Positions 51,686 to 60,920 of a stretch of DNA of 64,000 bases are shown here, piece by piece (position 1 is the stretch's first letter; every line of letters starts with the position of its first letter). Under the pieces are notes generated by a model, which worked only from the letters and a program-made list of their open reading frames with translations, did no database searches and had not been told where the DNA came from. The translations under genes were made by a program, and so were the position numbers. This DNA is from Pseudaeromonas sharmana (GTDB lineage Bacteria; Pseudomonadota; Gammaproteobacteria; Enterobacterales; Aeromonadaceae), in assembly GCF_042649925.1 (NCBI RefSeq), contig NZ_JBHSAF010000014.1:744001-808000 (forward strand), written 5' to 3'.

Positions 51686-53422
51686 ATGAAACTGCGGCTA
51701 CGACATCGCATTCAACTCACACTTTTTTTACTGTTTTTCTTCCCGGCTCTGCTACTGGTGTCAGGCGAAAAGCATCTAAATGCTGACCGAGAACATCGAC
51801 TGCAGCCGCTTGAAGCTGAGCAATTACTTGCCTACTACGCCCAGAACATCTGGCAACAATGGCAACGGGATCTAAACGCTACACGTCTTGATGCCCCCTT
51901 ACCGCACTCCATCAAGGGCTATTGGCGGAAACAGAACGATGCATGGCAAGGCAACCGTCGTGTACCACAAGTCGGTCTCATGCCCTGCCCCGAAGCCGAA
52001 GGGCGATTTATCACCCTGGTCAGCACTCATCTGGTGCAGGTCTATTACTGCCGGCAAAATGCCGAAACCAAACAGATCTACCAGCTCAACCTGGATACAC
52101 TGCTGCAACAGAAACTTGCCTCTGAGCATTTTAAGCTGGCGTGGGTTTTCCCGGCTGAAGGCGTAGCATTTCAGCCGAGTAGAGGATCTGAAAAACAGGA
52201 CATCACACTGCTAGCCAGTTCGATTAAGCCATCCCTGCAACGTCATGATCAAGGCTCAGTACTGCAGCCCCCGTTGCACTATTTCTGGCATCCTTTACCG
52301 ATAGCAGACACGCGCCTACTACTGGTCCATAACCTTGGCAACAATTACCTCATGGGAGGGTTGTTGGTTGGCTGGCTCGTACTGTCCCTGCTATTGAGCC
52401 TGTTGCTCAGCCGCTGGCTGACACAGCTGATCCAGCAACGGCTAGCCTTTTTCAGCCGTGCCGCAGCGCTCGTCGCGCTAGGCGATTTTTCATTCCGACT
52501 TCCAGAACAACACCAGGATGAGTTCATCGTCATCAATCAGCTGTTCAACCGCATGCTTGGCGAAATGCAACGCCAACAGCAACAGGTCTCAGAGCAAAAT
52601 CTGATGCTGCAAGAGACAAATGACAAGCTCAAAGAGACATTGGCTACGGTGCAGCTGATGCAGGGTGAACGCTTTGAAAAAGCAAGAGTATTGCTGCAGA
52701 GTGCTGAAATTGGCCTCCTGCGTCACACAGTACAATCCCCACTCTCTTCCTTGCAGCAAGGCGTGGAACAACTTGATTCCCTGCGGCAATCGATGGCCGT
52801 GCAACTGCAACACCCGGGCCTGAACCGTACTGAATTGCAGGAGAGCCAACAGTATTTGGCTGAGTTGGTTCATCATCTATCCGAACAACTTCAGCAATTA
52901 AACCAGCAGCTCACCACCTCGCACGCAGGTCCGGTACCGGACCTGGGAGAACCCAGCGATATTCGGCTCGCTGAATTGTTACAGCAGGTTATCTGCGACT
53001 ACACACCGCGGCTGAACGCCGCCGGCCACAAAATCTATGTGCGCTGCTCAAGCCAGCTGGTGTTGCATCTCTATCCGCAAGTGCTCTACCAGGTGCTTTC
53101 ACATCTGCTAAACAATGCATTGCAACATGCCTTCCCTGCGGGAGTGGCGGGAGAGATCCTGATCTCGGTAAAACAGGAAGCGAAGCAGTTGCTGATTACC
53201 TTCCGTGACACTGGAGTCGGCATTGATGATCTTAACCAGTCGCGATTGTTCCAGCCGTTCCACAGCACAGATCAGGCCTATCAAGCCGCAGGAATGGGGC
53301 TCTATCTGGCCAGGCAGCTGGTCGAGGAGCTACTACGGGGACAATTGCATTATCAACGCAGCGAAGAAAAAGGCAGCACCTTTATCATAGTGCTGCCTCT
53401 GGCTGTGAATGATCAGGAATAG
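51686..53422 (+). CDS. Membrane sensor histidine kinase
   Basis: 578 residues. TM1 (about 10-27), a periplasmic domain of about 200 residues, TM2 (about 222-243), HAMP-like linker, a long Q-rich coiled coil (about 290-340), then a dimerisation region with likely H in L-L-R-H-T-V-Q-S-P (atypical for HisKA). HATPase follows with H-L-L-N-N-A-L-Q-H-A, D-T-G-V-G-I and G-M-G-L-Y-L-A-R. No receiver. Divergent from luxO with 135 bp between and no response regulator of its own, so LuxO could be its partner, or it may act elsewhere. Family not recognised further. Confidence 0.8.
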   Translation: MKLRLRHRIQLTLFLLFFFPALLLVSGEKHLNADREHRLQPLEAEQLLAYYAQNIWQQWQRDLNATRLDAPLPHSIKGYWRKQNDAWQGNRRVPQVGLMPCPEAEGRFITLVSTHLVQVYYCRQNAETKQIYQLNLDTLLQQKLASEHFKLAWVFPAEGVAFQPSRGSEKQDITLLASSIKPSLQRHDQGSVLQPPLHYFWHPLPIADTRLLLVHNLGNNYLMGGLLVGWLVLSLLLSLLLSRWLTQLIQQRLAFFSRAAALVALGDFSFRLPEQHQDEFIVINQLFNRMLGEMQRQQQQVSEQNLMLQETNDKLKETLATVQLMQGERFEKARVLLQSAEIGLLRHTVQSPLSSLQQGVEQLDSLRQSMAVQLQHPGLNRTELQESQQYLAELVHHLSEQLQQLNQQLTTSHAGPVPDLGEPSDIRLAELLQQVICDYTPRLNAAGHKIYVRCSSQLVLHLYPQVLYQVLSHLLNNALQHAFPAGVAGEILISVKQEAKQLLITFRDTGVGIDDLNQSRLFQPFHSTDQAYQAAGMGLYLARQLVEELLRGQLHYQRSEEKGSTFIIVLPLAVNDQE

Positions 53423-53427
53423 GCAAG

Positions 53428-54186
53428 TTAGGCCGGATTAGGGATGTCAATGAAACGAACGTCCAAGCCATGCTGCTCGCTAAGCCAGGCGCCCAGAGCC
53501 TGGATACCATAACGTTCTGTGGCATGATGGCCAGCGGCAAAAAAATGAATACCCATCTCCCGGGCGATGTGTATGGTCTGCTCCGAGACCTCGCCGGTGA
53601 TAAAGGCATCGACCCCTGCCTCAGCCGCGCGGCTGATATACCCCTGGCCTCCGCCAGTGCACCAGGCCAGGCGACGTATTTGCTCAACACCGTTGTCGCC
53701 AGAATGCAGTACCGCACGCCCCAAGCGCGACTCTATCCGCTGTGCCAGCGCAGAGCCTGACAAGGGTGAGCTCAATTCACCCGTCAGGATGAGGCAGGTT
53801 GGATCCTGCGGATCCAGCGGCCCGGTTACCTCAATCCCCAGTACCTGTGCCAATTGCGCATTATTTCCCAACACCGGATGGGCATCGAGCGGCAGATGAT
53901 AGGCATAAAGATTGATGTCATGCGCCAACAACGTCTGCAGACGGCGCTTTTTGATGCCGCGAATACTCGGCGCTTCATTTCCCCAAAAGTAGCCATGATG
54001 CACCAGCACCGCATCCGCCTGACTGGCCACGGCAACATCCAGTAATGCCTGGCTTGCCGTCACGCCGGCCACGATTTGGTACACATCCGGTCGACCTTCA
54101 ACTTGCAAGCCATTCGGGGCATAGTCTTTGAAACGGCTGCAATCCAGTTGGGTAGAAATCAGCGCCTCGAGCTCGAAATGATTCAT
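53428..54186 (-). CDS. Nif3-like dinuclear metal centre protein (YbgI family)
   Basis: 252 residues from the ATG at 54186 (GGAG 5 nt upstream). NIF3 motifs: C-S-R-F-K-D-Y-A-P-N-G-L-Q-V-E-G, V-L-V-H-H-G-Y-F-W-G (metal His pair), H-L-P-L-D-A-H, and C-terminal F-I-T-G-E-V-S-E-Q and A-G-H-H-A-T-E-R. E. coli YbgI forms a hexameric ring with two metals per subunit; it has been linked to GTP cyclohydrolase-like or radical-SAM-helper roles without proof. It overlaps no gene but converges within 5 bp of the kinase upstream. Confidence 0.92.
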   Translation of the reverse strand: MNHFELEALISTQLDCSRFKDYAPNGLQVEGRPDVYQIVAGVTASQALLDVAVASQADAVLVHHGYFWGNEAPSIRGIKKRRLQTLLAHDINLYAYHLPLDAHPVLGNNAQLAQVLGIEVTGPLDPQDPTCLILTGELSSPLSGSALAQRIESRLGRAVLHSGDNGVEQIRRLAWCTGGGQGYISRAAEAGVDAFITGEVSEQTIHIAREMGIHFFAAGHHATERYGIQALGAWLSEQHGLDVRFIDIPNPA

Positions 54187-54206
54187 GCGCGCTCCTCTCC
54201 TGAACA

Positions 54207-55076
54207 TTAACCTAATGGCGAATACGCGATAATTTTCGCCGAAGTTCCGGCGATCTGACTCACCTTCGGCACCAGCGCTTCCAGCCGGGCGCGAGAGGCG
54301 TCCGGGCCCACGGTCACACGGTACATGGTGCTTGTGCCACTGCGTACCGGGGTCAGATTAGCCGGTAGGCCACTGGCGCGCAGACGACTCATCAAGGCCC
54401 TGGCATTCTCGCCACTGGAAAAAACTCCCGCCTGAATGGTCCATGCCGAACCGGATGCCGATGCGCTGGTAACAGGTGCGGCCTTGGGTGCAGTGGTTGG
54501 TTTGCTGGCAACGACGGGAGCCCGCTCATCCACCTCGACAAAAGGTTTGATCTGACCAGCCTGCAACTTGGGTTTTTCTGTCACAGGCGCAACCGGCTGG
54601 GCAGAGGCTGGCGTCTTGGCCTCAGGAGTGTTGCTCTTGGGAGCTGCCGCTACTTTGATTTCAGCCTTCTTGTCGACAACGGGTTTGGGTTGTGCTGGCG
54701 GCTGGGCCGCGGAGGTTGAGGTTGTGACAACATGGCTCGCCTGTGCCTGATTCAGGGTTGTGGTATCAGCCACCTCATCGACAGACCATTGCTCAGTATG
54801 GCCACTGGCGACCACCACTCCTTCGGGAGCGACACCCGTTGACGATGCACTGGACACCCCGGCGGAGGCGCTGGTTGCCACCACGATTCCGCCAGTGACG
54901 CCGCCGGCGGCCGAGACGGAAGGCTTAACCGCAATCTCATCCGGATTGAGCGGCACGCTGGCGATAGGCTCATGAGGATTGTTGTGCTTGCCGGTCAGCA
55001 AATCGGGCAAAAAAATCACACCGAGTGAAACCAAAATGACGGTTCCAATCAATCGATTCTGAAACTGGGTCGCCAA
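54207..55076 (-). CDS. dedD: SPOR-domain cell-division protein DedD
   Basis: 289 residues from a TTG start at 55076, supported by AAGGA upstream. One N-terminal membrane helix (about 9-27, ending F-L-P-D-L-L-T-G-K), a long low-complexity A/P/T/V/K linker (about 40-200), and a C-terminal SPOR domain (about 208-285; W-T-I-Q-A-G-V-F and R-V-T-V-G-P). SPOR domains bind denuded septal peptidoglycan. It follows folC by 15 bp, the same order as E. coli accD-folC-dedD. The usual next genes cvpA and purF are not here. Confidence 0.9.
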   Translation of the reverse strand: MATQFQNRLIGTVILVSLGVIFLPDLLTGKHNNPHEPIASVPLNPDEIAVKPSVSAAGGVTGGIVVATSASAGVSSASSTGVAPEGVVVASGHTEQWSVDEVADTTTLNQAQASHVVTTSTSAAQPPAQPKPVVDKKAEIKVAAAPKSNTPEAKTPASAQPVAPVTEKPKLQAGQIKPFVEVDERAPVVASKPTTAPKAAPVTSASASGSAWTIQAGVFSSGENARALMSRLRASGLPANLTPVRSGTSTMYRVTVGPDASRARLEALVPKVSQIAGTSAKIIAYSPLG

Positions 55077-55091
55077 TGTCTCGTCCTTTTA

Positions 55092-56351
55092 TCAAAGCGC
55101 AGCCGGCTGTTCCATCACAGCAGCCACGGTAAAAAATGAACCAAAAACCACTATTTCATCGTCATCGCTTGCTTGTCGCAACGCGTCGGTGTAGGCGTCT
55201 ACGACCGTATCATAAGTCGTCGCGGCCAGTCCCAAACACGTCAACAATTGTTGTGCCGAGGCGGCGCGCGGCCCGGCCAGCGAAGCGAGAAACCACTGAT
55301 CGACAACTGGAAGCATCTGAGCCAGCGTCTGCGTGATGTCTTTATCCTTGAGCATGCCCACGACGGCAAAACGACGGCCTTTGCATGTCGTCTGCGCTAA
55401 CTGACCGGCCAGGTAGGCTGCCGAATGGGGGTTGTGCGCCACATCCAGAATAACGTTTGGGCGCTCAGCCCAACGTTGCATGCGCCCCGCTAGCCGAGCC
55501 TCGGACAGACCTTGTCGGATCTGTGTCTCGTTGACCGGCAACGACATCTGCTCGATCACCGCCAGGGCGGTGATCGCATTTTGCCATGGCAGCACAGGAA
55601 AAGGCAGCGCGTGCCATTGCTGATGCTGACCGTGAAAATGCCAGACATCACCTTCACGCTGGGCAGAGAAGGCTTGATCACACTGCAACAGCGTCGCACC
55701 GACCCTGGCAGCCACCGCCGCAATCGACGCCGGCGCATCCGGCTCGCCACAAACCAAAGGTCTGCCCGCACGACAGATACCCGCCTTTTCTCGACCAATT
55801 GATTCTCGGTCATCCCCAAGCCAATCACAGTGATCCAGCGCAATCGAAGTAATAACGGCGACATCGGCGGAGATGAGGTTAGTCGCATCCAATCGGCCAC
55901 CGAGCCCCACTTCAAGGATCACAACATCCGGGGCCTGTCGGCTAAATATCCACAGCGCAGCCAGGGTTCCGAACTCAAAAAAAGTCAACGAGATCCCATC
56001 ACGCGCCTGCTCCACTGCAGCCAGCGCATCACAAAGTGCCGCATCACTGGCATCCGCCCCATCAACACGGACCCGCTCGTTGTACCGAACCAGATGCGGT
56101 GAAGCGTAAACACCGACCCGATAACCGGCTGCCCGGTAAATGCTTTCGAGCATAGCGCAGGTGGTGCCTTTGCCATTGGTGCCCGCCACCAGAATCACCG
56201 GCATCGGCAAGGTATCGACACCCAAGCGTCTGGCAACGGCTGAGACACGCTCCAATCCCAGATCGATGGTTTGCGGATGAATCCGCTCTAAATAAGAAAG
56301 CCAGTCGCACAATGACTGGCTTTTTGCCATAACAGGATTCACGTCTGTCAT
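55092..56351 (-). CDS. folC: Dihydrofolate synthase / folylpolyglutamate synthase
   Basis: 419 residues, Mur-ligase family. P-loop V-A-G-T-N-G-K-G-T-T near 57; F-F-E-F-G-T-L-A-A; L-E-V-G-L-G-G-R-L-D-A-T-N; D-V-A-H-N-P-H-S in the C-terminal domain. It joins dihydropteroate to glutamate and extends polyglutamate chains. GAGG precedes the ATG, 8 bp after the accD stop, so the two are one transcript. Confidence 0.95.
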   Translation of the reverse strand: MTDVNPVMAKSQSLCDWLSYLERIHPQTIDLGLERVSAVARRLGVDTLPMPVILVAGTNGKGTTCAMLESIYRAAGYRVGVYASPHLVRYNERVRVDGADASDAALCDALAAVEQARDGISLTFFEFGTLAALWIFSRQAPDVVILEVGLGGRLDATNLISADVAVITSIALDHCDWLGDDRESIGREKAGICRAGRPLVCGEPDAPASIAAVAARVGATLLQCDQAFSAQREGDVWHFHGQHQQWHALPFPVLPWQNAITALAVIEQMSLPVNETQIRQGLSEARLAGRMQRWAERPNVILDVAHNPHSAAYLAGQLAQTTCKGRRFAVVGMLKDKDITQTLAQMLPVVDQWFLASLAGPRAASAQQLLTCLGLAATTYDTVVDAYTDALRQASDDDEIVVFGSFFTVAAVMEQPAAL

Positions 56352-56359
56352 GTTGCCTC

Positions 56360-57217
56360 TCAGGACTCCACGACATCAAGATGCATCATCTTGGCGATGA
56401 GTGAAGCCAAACGGTCACGCATGTCGCGCCGATCGATGATCACGTCGATAGCCCCTTTCTCCAGCAGGAACTCGGAGCGCTGGAACCCTTCGGGCAGCTT
56501 TTCGCGCACCGTCTGTTCGATAACACGCGGCCCGGCAAAGCCAATCAGCGCCTTCGGCTCCCCAACATTGACATCCCCGAGCATAGCCAGACTGGCGGAG
56601 ACGCCACCCATGGTCGGATCCGTCAGTACAGAGATATACGGCAGCCCTTCGCTACTGAGCCGTTCCAGCGCCGCACTGGTTTTTGCCATCTGCATCAATG
56701 AAAACAATGCTTCTTGCATCCGCGCGCCACCTGAGGTGGAGAAACAGATTAGCGCTCGACGCTCCTTGATGCACTCCTCGACTGCGCGCACAAAACGCGC
56801 ACCGACAACAGAGGCCATCGAGCCTCCCATGAAGGAAAACTCGAACGCGCACGCCACCACCGGCACCCCCTTTACGGTGCCCTTGATGACGATCAGCGCA
56901 TCTTTTTCGTTGGTCTCTTTCTGGGCGGCGCTCAGGCGGTCCTTGTAACGCTTGGAATCCTTGAACTTGAGGATGTCTTGCGGCTCCAACTCACCAGCCA
57001 GCTCCAGACGATGCTCAGTGTCGAGGAATTGGGTCAGACGAGCCCGTGCACCAATGCGCATATGATGGCTGCACTTGGGACAGACGTTGAGGTTGCGTTC
57101 CACTTCGGCACGATACAAAACCTGCTCACAACCTTCGCACTTGGTCCATACCCCTTCCGGGATGTTATGACGGCGCGTGTTGTCACTTTTCGGGAGAATT
57201 TTCTCAAGCCAGCTCAT
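56360..57217 (-). CDS. accD: Acetyl-CoA carboxylase carboxyltransferase subunit beta
   Basis: 285 residues. N-terminal zinc finger with two C-x-x-C pairs (C-E-G-C and C-P-K-C, 27-49) and a crotonase-like core with G-G-S-M-A-S-V-V-G and S-G-G-A-R-M-Q-E. With AccA it moves carboxyl from biotin to acetyl-CoA for fatty-acid synthesis. Order truA-accD-folC-dedD is that of E. coli and its relatives; 114 bp separate it from truA. Confidence 0.97.
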   Translation of the reverse strand: MSWLEKILPKSDNTRRHNIPEGVWTKCEGCEQVLYRAEVERNLNVCPKCSHHMRIGARARLTQFLDTEHRLELAGELEPQDILKFKDSKRYKDRLSAAQKETNEKDALIVIKGTVKGVPVVACAFEFSFMGGSMASVVGARFVRAVEECIKERRALICFSTSGGARMQEALFSLMQMAKTSAALERLSSEGLPYISVLTDPTMGGVSASLAMLGDVNVGEPKALIGFAGPRVIEQTVREKLPEGFQRSEFLLEKGAIDVIIDRRDMRDRLASLIAKMMHLDVVES

Positions 57218-57331
57218 GAAATACCTTTATTTCATTCTATTCAGGGGGGCTATCTGTCCGGCAGAGTAGACCGCAATACCGGACAGCCTAGGCACATGAC
57301 CGGGTATTTAATCACAAATGATCATGGTTGT

Positions 57332-58144
57332 TTACATAAAACTGGTCGTACCCGGTTCCGAGTAAGGCAACCATAATGGCCCTAATGGTACCTCGGGCAA
57401 GGCAAACGTCTCTGGATAGGTCACGTCAACCAGGTAAAGCCCTTCTGCTTTGGCCGTTGGCCCCGCCATGTCACGATTCTTGGCTGCCAACACCTGTTCT
57501 ACCCAGGCCTCGGGTTGCGTCCCTCGACCGACCTCGAGTAGCGTGCCGGTAATGTTACGTACCATATGGTGTAAGAATGCATTCGCCCGAATATCAATGA
57601 TGATATAGGGTCCTTGGCGAAACACCGCCACATGCGTCACATTGCGCCATGGCGTATGAGATTGGCACTGCACGGCACGGAATGAGGTAAAATCATGCTC
57701 GCCAATAAGACATTGTGCAGCAGCGTGCATGGCATCGGCGTTTAGATCGCCATGATAGTGGCTGATCCCCTGCCCCAGGATGGCTGGTCTGAAGTTATGG
57801 TTGTAAATGACATAACGATAGCGACGTGCGGTGGCTGAAAAACGGGCATGGAAGGTTTCTGGTACCTCGCACGCCCAGCGTACTGCTATGTCACCGGGTA
57901 AATTGGCATTTACCCCCAGGGTCCAGGCGCTCATCTTACGTAACGCTGACGTATCAAAATGGATAACCTGCCCTGTGGCATGGACACCCGCATCCGTTCT
58001 TCCGGCACATTGAATCTCCACCGCATGCGCCGCCACGGTCGACAAGGCCGCCTCCAGCTTAGCCTGGATACTGATGACTTCCCGCTGTCGTTGCCAACCA
58101 TAATAGCGGCTACCGTCATATTCAATTCCCAATGCAATGCGCAT
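57332..58144 (-). CDS. truA: tRNA pseudouridine(38-40) synthase
   Basis: 270 residues. Catalytic Asp in C-A-G-R-T-D-A-G-V-H-A near 50-60; G-W-Q-R-Q near 17; R-R-Y-R-Y-V-I-Y; and F-L-H-H-M-V-R-N-I. It modifies U38-U40 of the tRNA anticodon stem. GAGGAG precedes the ATG. It follows fimV after a strong terminator, so it begins a new transcript. Confidence 0.96.
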   Translation of the reverse strand: MRIALGIEYDGSRYYGWQRQREVISIQAKLEAALSTVAAHAVEIQCAGRTDAGVHATGQVIHFDTSALRKMSAWTLGVNANLPGDIAVRWACEVPETFHARFSATARRYRYVIYNHNFRPAILGQGISHYHGDLNADAMHAAAQCLIGEHDFTSFRAVQCQSHTPWRNVTHVAVFRQGPYIIIDIRANAFLHHMVRNITGTLLEVGRGTQPEAWVEQVLAAKNRDMAGPTAKAEGLYLVDVTYPETFALPEVPLGPLWLPYSEPGTTSFM

Positions 58145-58192
58145 CTGGCGACTCCTCTTTTAACCGGCGGCGATTATACGAAATCCCCCTGT

Positions 58193-58220
58193 AAAAAAAA
58201 GCGGTGGCCAAGGCCACCGC
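58193..58220 (-). terminator. Rho-independent terminator of fimV
   Basis: A 9-bp perfect GC stem with an AA loop (58201-58220) is followed, read leftward, by T8. Confidence 0.94.
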
Positions 58221-58245
58221 ACAGGAAGTCCATCGGTACCGAACG

Positions 58246-60705
58246 TCAGCTCAGTCGTTTCAACAGGCGCTGAGCCTCGGCGCGCTGTTCATTATTCCCC
58301 TGATGCAGCACTTCGTTTAACAATTCGCTGGCGCTGGCCTTGTCGTCGATTTCCAGGTAGGCACGCGCCAGATCCAGTTTGGCACCCAGTTCACCTTCCA
58401 CATCCACATCGATACCCTGAGCATCCGGCAATACTTCCGGGAACTCATCCAAACCAACGTCCAGAGACAAGCCCTCATAGGGTTCATCCTTGCTCTCCGA
58501 GGCATCGGCTTCAGCCAGCAGCTCATCGATTCCGCGGAATGCCGGTTGTGCCGAACGCTCATTGAGTAAGGCATCGATATCATCATTACTGACCGTCGCA
58601 GCAGGAGTTGCGTTCTCTTCCTGGTACCAATCTGCTGGTGGCAATTCGTCCGCGGAGTCGACGTTCAACGCCTCATCCAACTGTGCCAGGCTAGCTTTGA
58701 TGTCTTGCTCCTCAAGGCTGACGACGGCCTCCTCGGCCATCGCCGGCTGATGAGCCGCCAACAGGGAATCAATATCATCGCTGTCGGTAACCATGGTCGG
58801 CGCCGGGGCAACTTCCGTCACCACTGTGTCCGCGTCATCAATCTGAGCCGTCGAGTCTGGTTCCGACTCATCCAGCTGTACCGTCTCCGTCGCCGTCAAA
58901 TCATCAACACTATCAAACAAAGCATCCAGCTCATCATTGGACAGGTTAACCGTCTCACGTGGCACAAATGCATCCTGCTCGACGACCTTTTCCGGCTGCA
59001 ATGGTGCGGCCTGCTCGGTGACGAGCGGCCGATCTTCGGGCAGGTTATCCAGATCACCGATACCCAGCTCGGAGAGAAACTCAGCCTCATCCAATGCTGC
59101 AGCGGCTGGTTTTGCATTCCAGTTAGACGAACTGTCAGAGGTGGCGGGAATGGATAGATCGAGATCATCTGCGTGGTCTGCCACCGCATCGCCCATGGCC
59201 GCACTGAACTCGGGTAACAATTCAGGATCTGCGGTCGAGGCAGCCACCGTGGTAGTAAAGCTGCTTGCCGTGGTGAAGGTAGGAGGCGCTCTCTCCTCAT
59301 CCAGAATGATCTCGGGCTGAGGTTGAACCGTTTCATCCTGCTGTTCCAAGTCCGGCAAGTTGTTCATGGTCACCATGTCCGCAGCCAGCAGGTGATCAAA
59401 GTGCGAATCACTGCCATCCATCAGGCCATCGGCGCTATCTGACTCATCATATTCACGCGCAGCTTGCTCGCGCTTGCTGCGAGCCATCAACCACAGACTG
59501 ATTAATGCCAACGCCAGCAGGAATGGCAGCAGCAGCAGCAAGGCCAGATTGAGCGGTGTCGCCGTCAACTCATCCCACATGGACGGCTCTGTACCGCTGG
59601 CGTCCTGACTCTCCTCGGCCGCAGACACCGCAGAAGACGCCGTTTCTAGCTGTGAATGTTCATTTTTAGCCAGCATCGCCTTGATGGACTGCAACTCTTT
59701 TTCCATCTGACCAAGCTGATCTTTGAGAGCAGAGTTGTCCTGCGTCAGGGTATCAATCTGGTTCTTGTAATCGCGCTGCATCGCTTGCAGCTTCTCGTCG
59801 ACGATAGCGGTGGCAACCACATCTGTTGCCGGTGCGACCACAACTGCGGCACTCGCTGCTGTGGATTCTGCGGCCGAAACGGCTGCGATAGTCACCTCGC
59901 TACCCACCTGCTCCGTCGCGGTCATAACTGCGGCCGACGTGGCTGGCATTGTCGTCGTCGCGGCGGATATTTCACTGCCTTGCTGCGCTCCTGCCACCTC
60001 CACGACACGACTGTCCACCAGCTTAGGATTAGCCGGCGTCAGTTTGACAACCGGTTTTTCCTCCACTGGCGGTGATAGCTTGACCACTTTTTGCGTTGTC
60101 GAAGCGGTCTCTTCCGCTGCCGGGGCTGCCGCAACGGTCGCCTTGGGTGCAACCGTCTTCGGCAGCGTCATGCTACCTTTTCGAACCAGCTCCTGAGCCA
60201 CAGTTTCGCTTTCACTGCGAATTTGCTCTGCTGTAGGCAATTGCAGATAGCTACCACGGTACAGACCGCTTAGTCTGCCTCCGGCAAATGCCTTCGGATT
60301 CTTGCGATACAACGCCAGCAAGGTTTGATATACCGATACCTGATTGCTGGGGCGGATCTGCTGGGCGATAGACCACAGCGTATCGCTGCTTTTCACCGGC
60401 CCATAGGTGCCGGCATTGGCCTGAGCTGAAGTCTCTGAGACAAATGGTCGCACTTCACCCGCCCGCACTGTCGGGCGCGGTGCCGGTTTGGTTTGCTTGA
60501 TGACCGGTTTGGCTGCTGGCGTCACCTGTCGGCTCGGGCTGGTCGGTGCCTCCGACTCAGTCGGTGCAATCAGTGGCGAGACGGGCTTATCCGGGCCCTT
60601 GATCTCGATATAAAACTCATCGAGCTGATCCGCCGCCATCAGCGGTACGCTCATCGGAATTGATAGCGCGATCGCCAGAGCCAGACGGGAAAAGTGCAGT
60701 CCCAT
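58246..60705 (-). CDS. fimV: FimV/HubP-type polar peptidoglycan-binding protein
   Basis: 819 residues from the ATG at 60705 (AAGGA upstream). Signal peptide (1-24, ending M-A-A), F-Y-I-E-I-K-G motif, LysM domain (about 100-160; S-D-T-L-W-S-I-A), coiled coil (about 300-350), one membrane helix (about 385-407), then a highly acidic cytoplasmic domain ending in a TPR-like FimV C-terminal module (L-D-L-A-R-A-Y-L-E-I-D-D). In Pseudomonas and Vibrio (HubP) it organises the cell pole, type IV pili and chemotaxis. Placed between usg-like and truA, as in relatives. Confidence 0.93.
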   Translation of the reverse strand: MGLHFSRLALAIALSIPMSVPLMAADQLDEFYIEIKGPDKPVSPLIAPTESEAPTSPSRQVTPAAKPVIKQTKPAPRPTVRAGEVRPFVSETSAQANAGTYGPVKSSDTLWSIAQQIRPSNQVSVYQTLLALYRKNPKAFAGGRLSGLYRGSYLQLPTAEQIRSESETVAQELVRKGSMTLPKTVAPKATVAAAPAAEETASTTQKVVKLSPPVEEKPVVKLTPANPKLVDSRVVEVAGAQQGSEISAATTTMPATSAAVMTATEQVGSEVTIAAVSAAESTAASAAVVVAPATDVVATAIVDEKLQAMQRDYKNQIDTLTQDNSALKDQLGQMEKELQSIKAMLAKNEHSQLETASSAVSAAEESQDASGTEPSMWDELTATPLNLALLLLLPFLLALALISLWLMARSKREQAAREYDESDSADGLMDGSDSHFDHLLAADMVTMNNLPDLEQQDETVQPQPEIILDEERAPPTFTTASSFTTTVAASTADPELLPEFSAAMGDAVADHADDLDLSIPATSDSSSNWNAKPAAAALDEAEFLSELGIGDLDNLPEDRPLVTEQAAPLQPEKVVEQDAFVPRETVNLSNDELDALFDSVDDLTATETVQLDESEPDSTAQIDDADTVVTEVAPAPTMVTDSDDIDSLLAAHQPAMAEEAVVSLEEQDIKASLAQLDEALNVDSADELPPADWYQEENATPAATVSNDDIDALLNERSAQPAFRGIDELLAEADASESKDEPYEGLSLDVGLDEFPEVLPDAQGIDVDVEGELGAKLDLARAYLEIDDKASASELLNEVLHQGNNEQRAEAQRLLKRLS

Positions 60706-60862
60706 AGTCGTTCCTTCGTGATTAACCGGGCAATGAGGCAAGCCAGGCAGAGTAAACGGCTCCAATATAAAACACTCCACCCTTGCATGCCAGCACCCTA
60801 CCATGCGGGTGTGATCTAGCGGCAAGTGTAGGAAAAATTTGATTTGTTTGATATTTCTGTAG

Positions 60863-60889
60863 AAAAGTCGGGCCGCTGAATGCGGCCCG
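60863..60889 (-). terminator. Leftward terminator after the usg-like gene
   Basis: An 8-bp perfect stem with a TGAAT loop (60869-60889) is followed, read leftward, by GA-C-T4. The T-run is short. Confidence 0.65.
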
Positions 60890-60920
60890 TATCACAGACA
60901 AAGCGCTGATTGAGGCCAGC

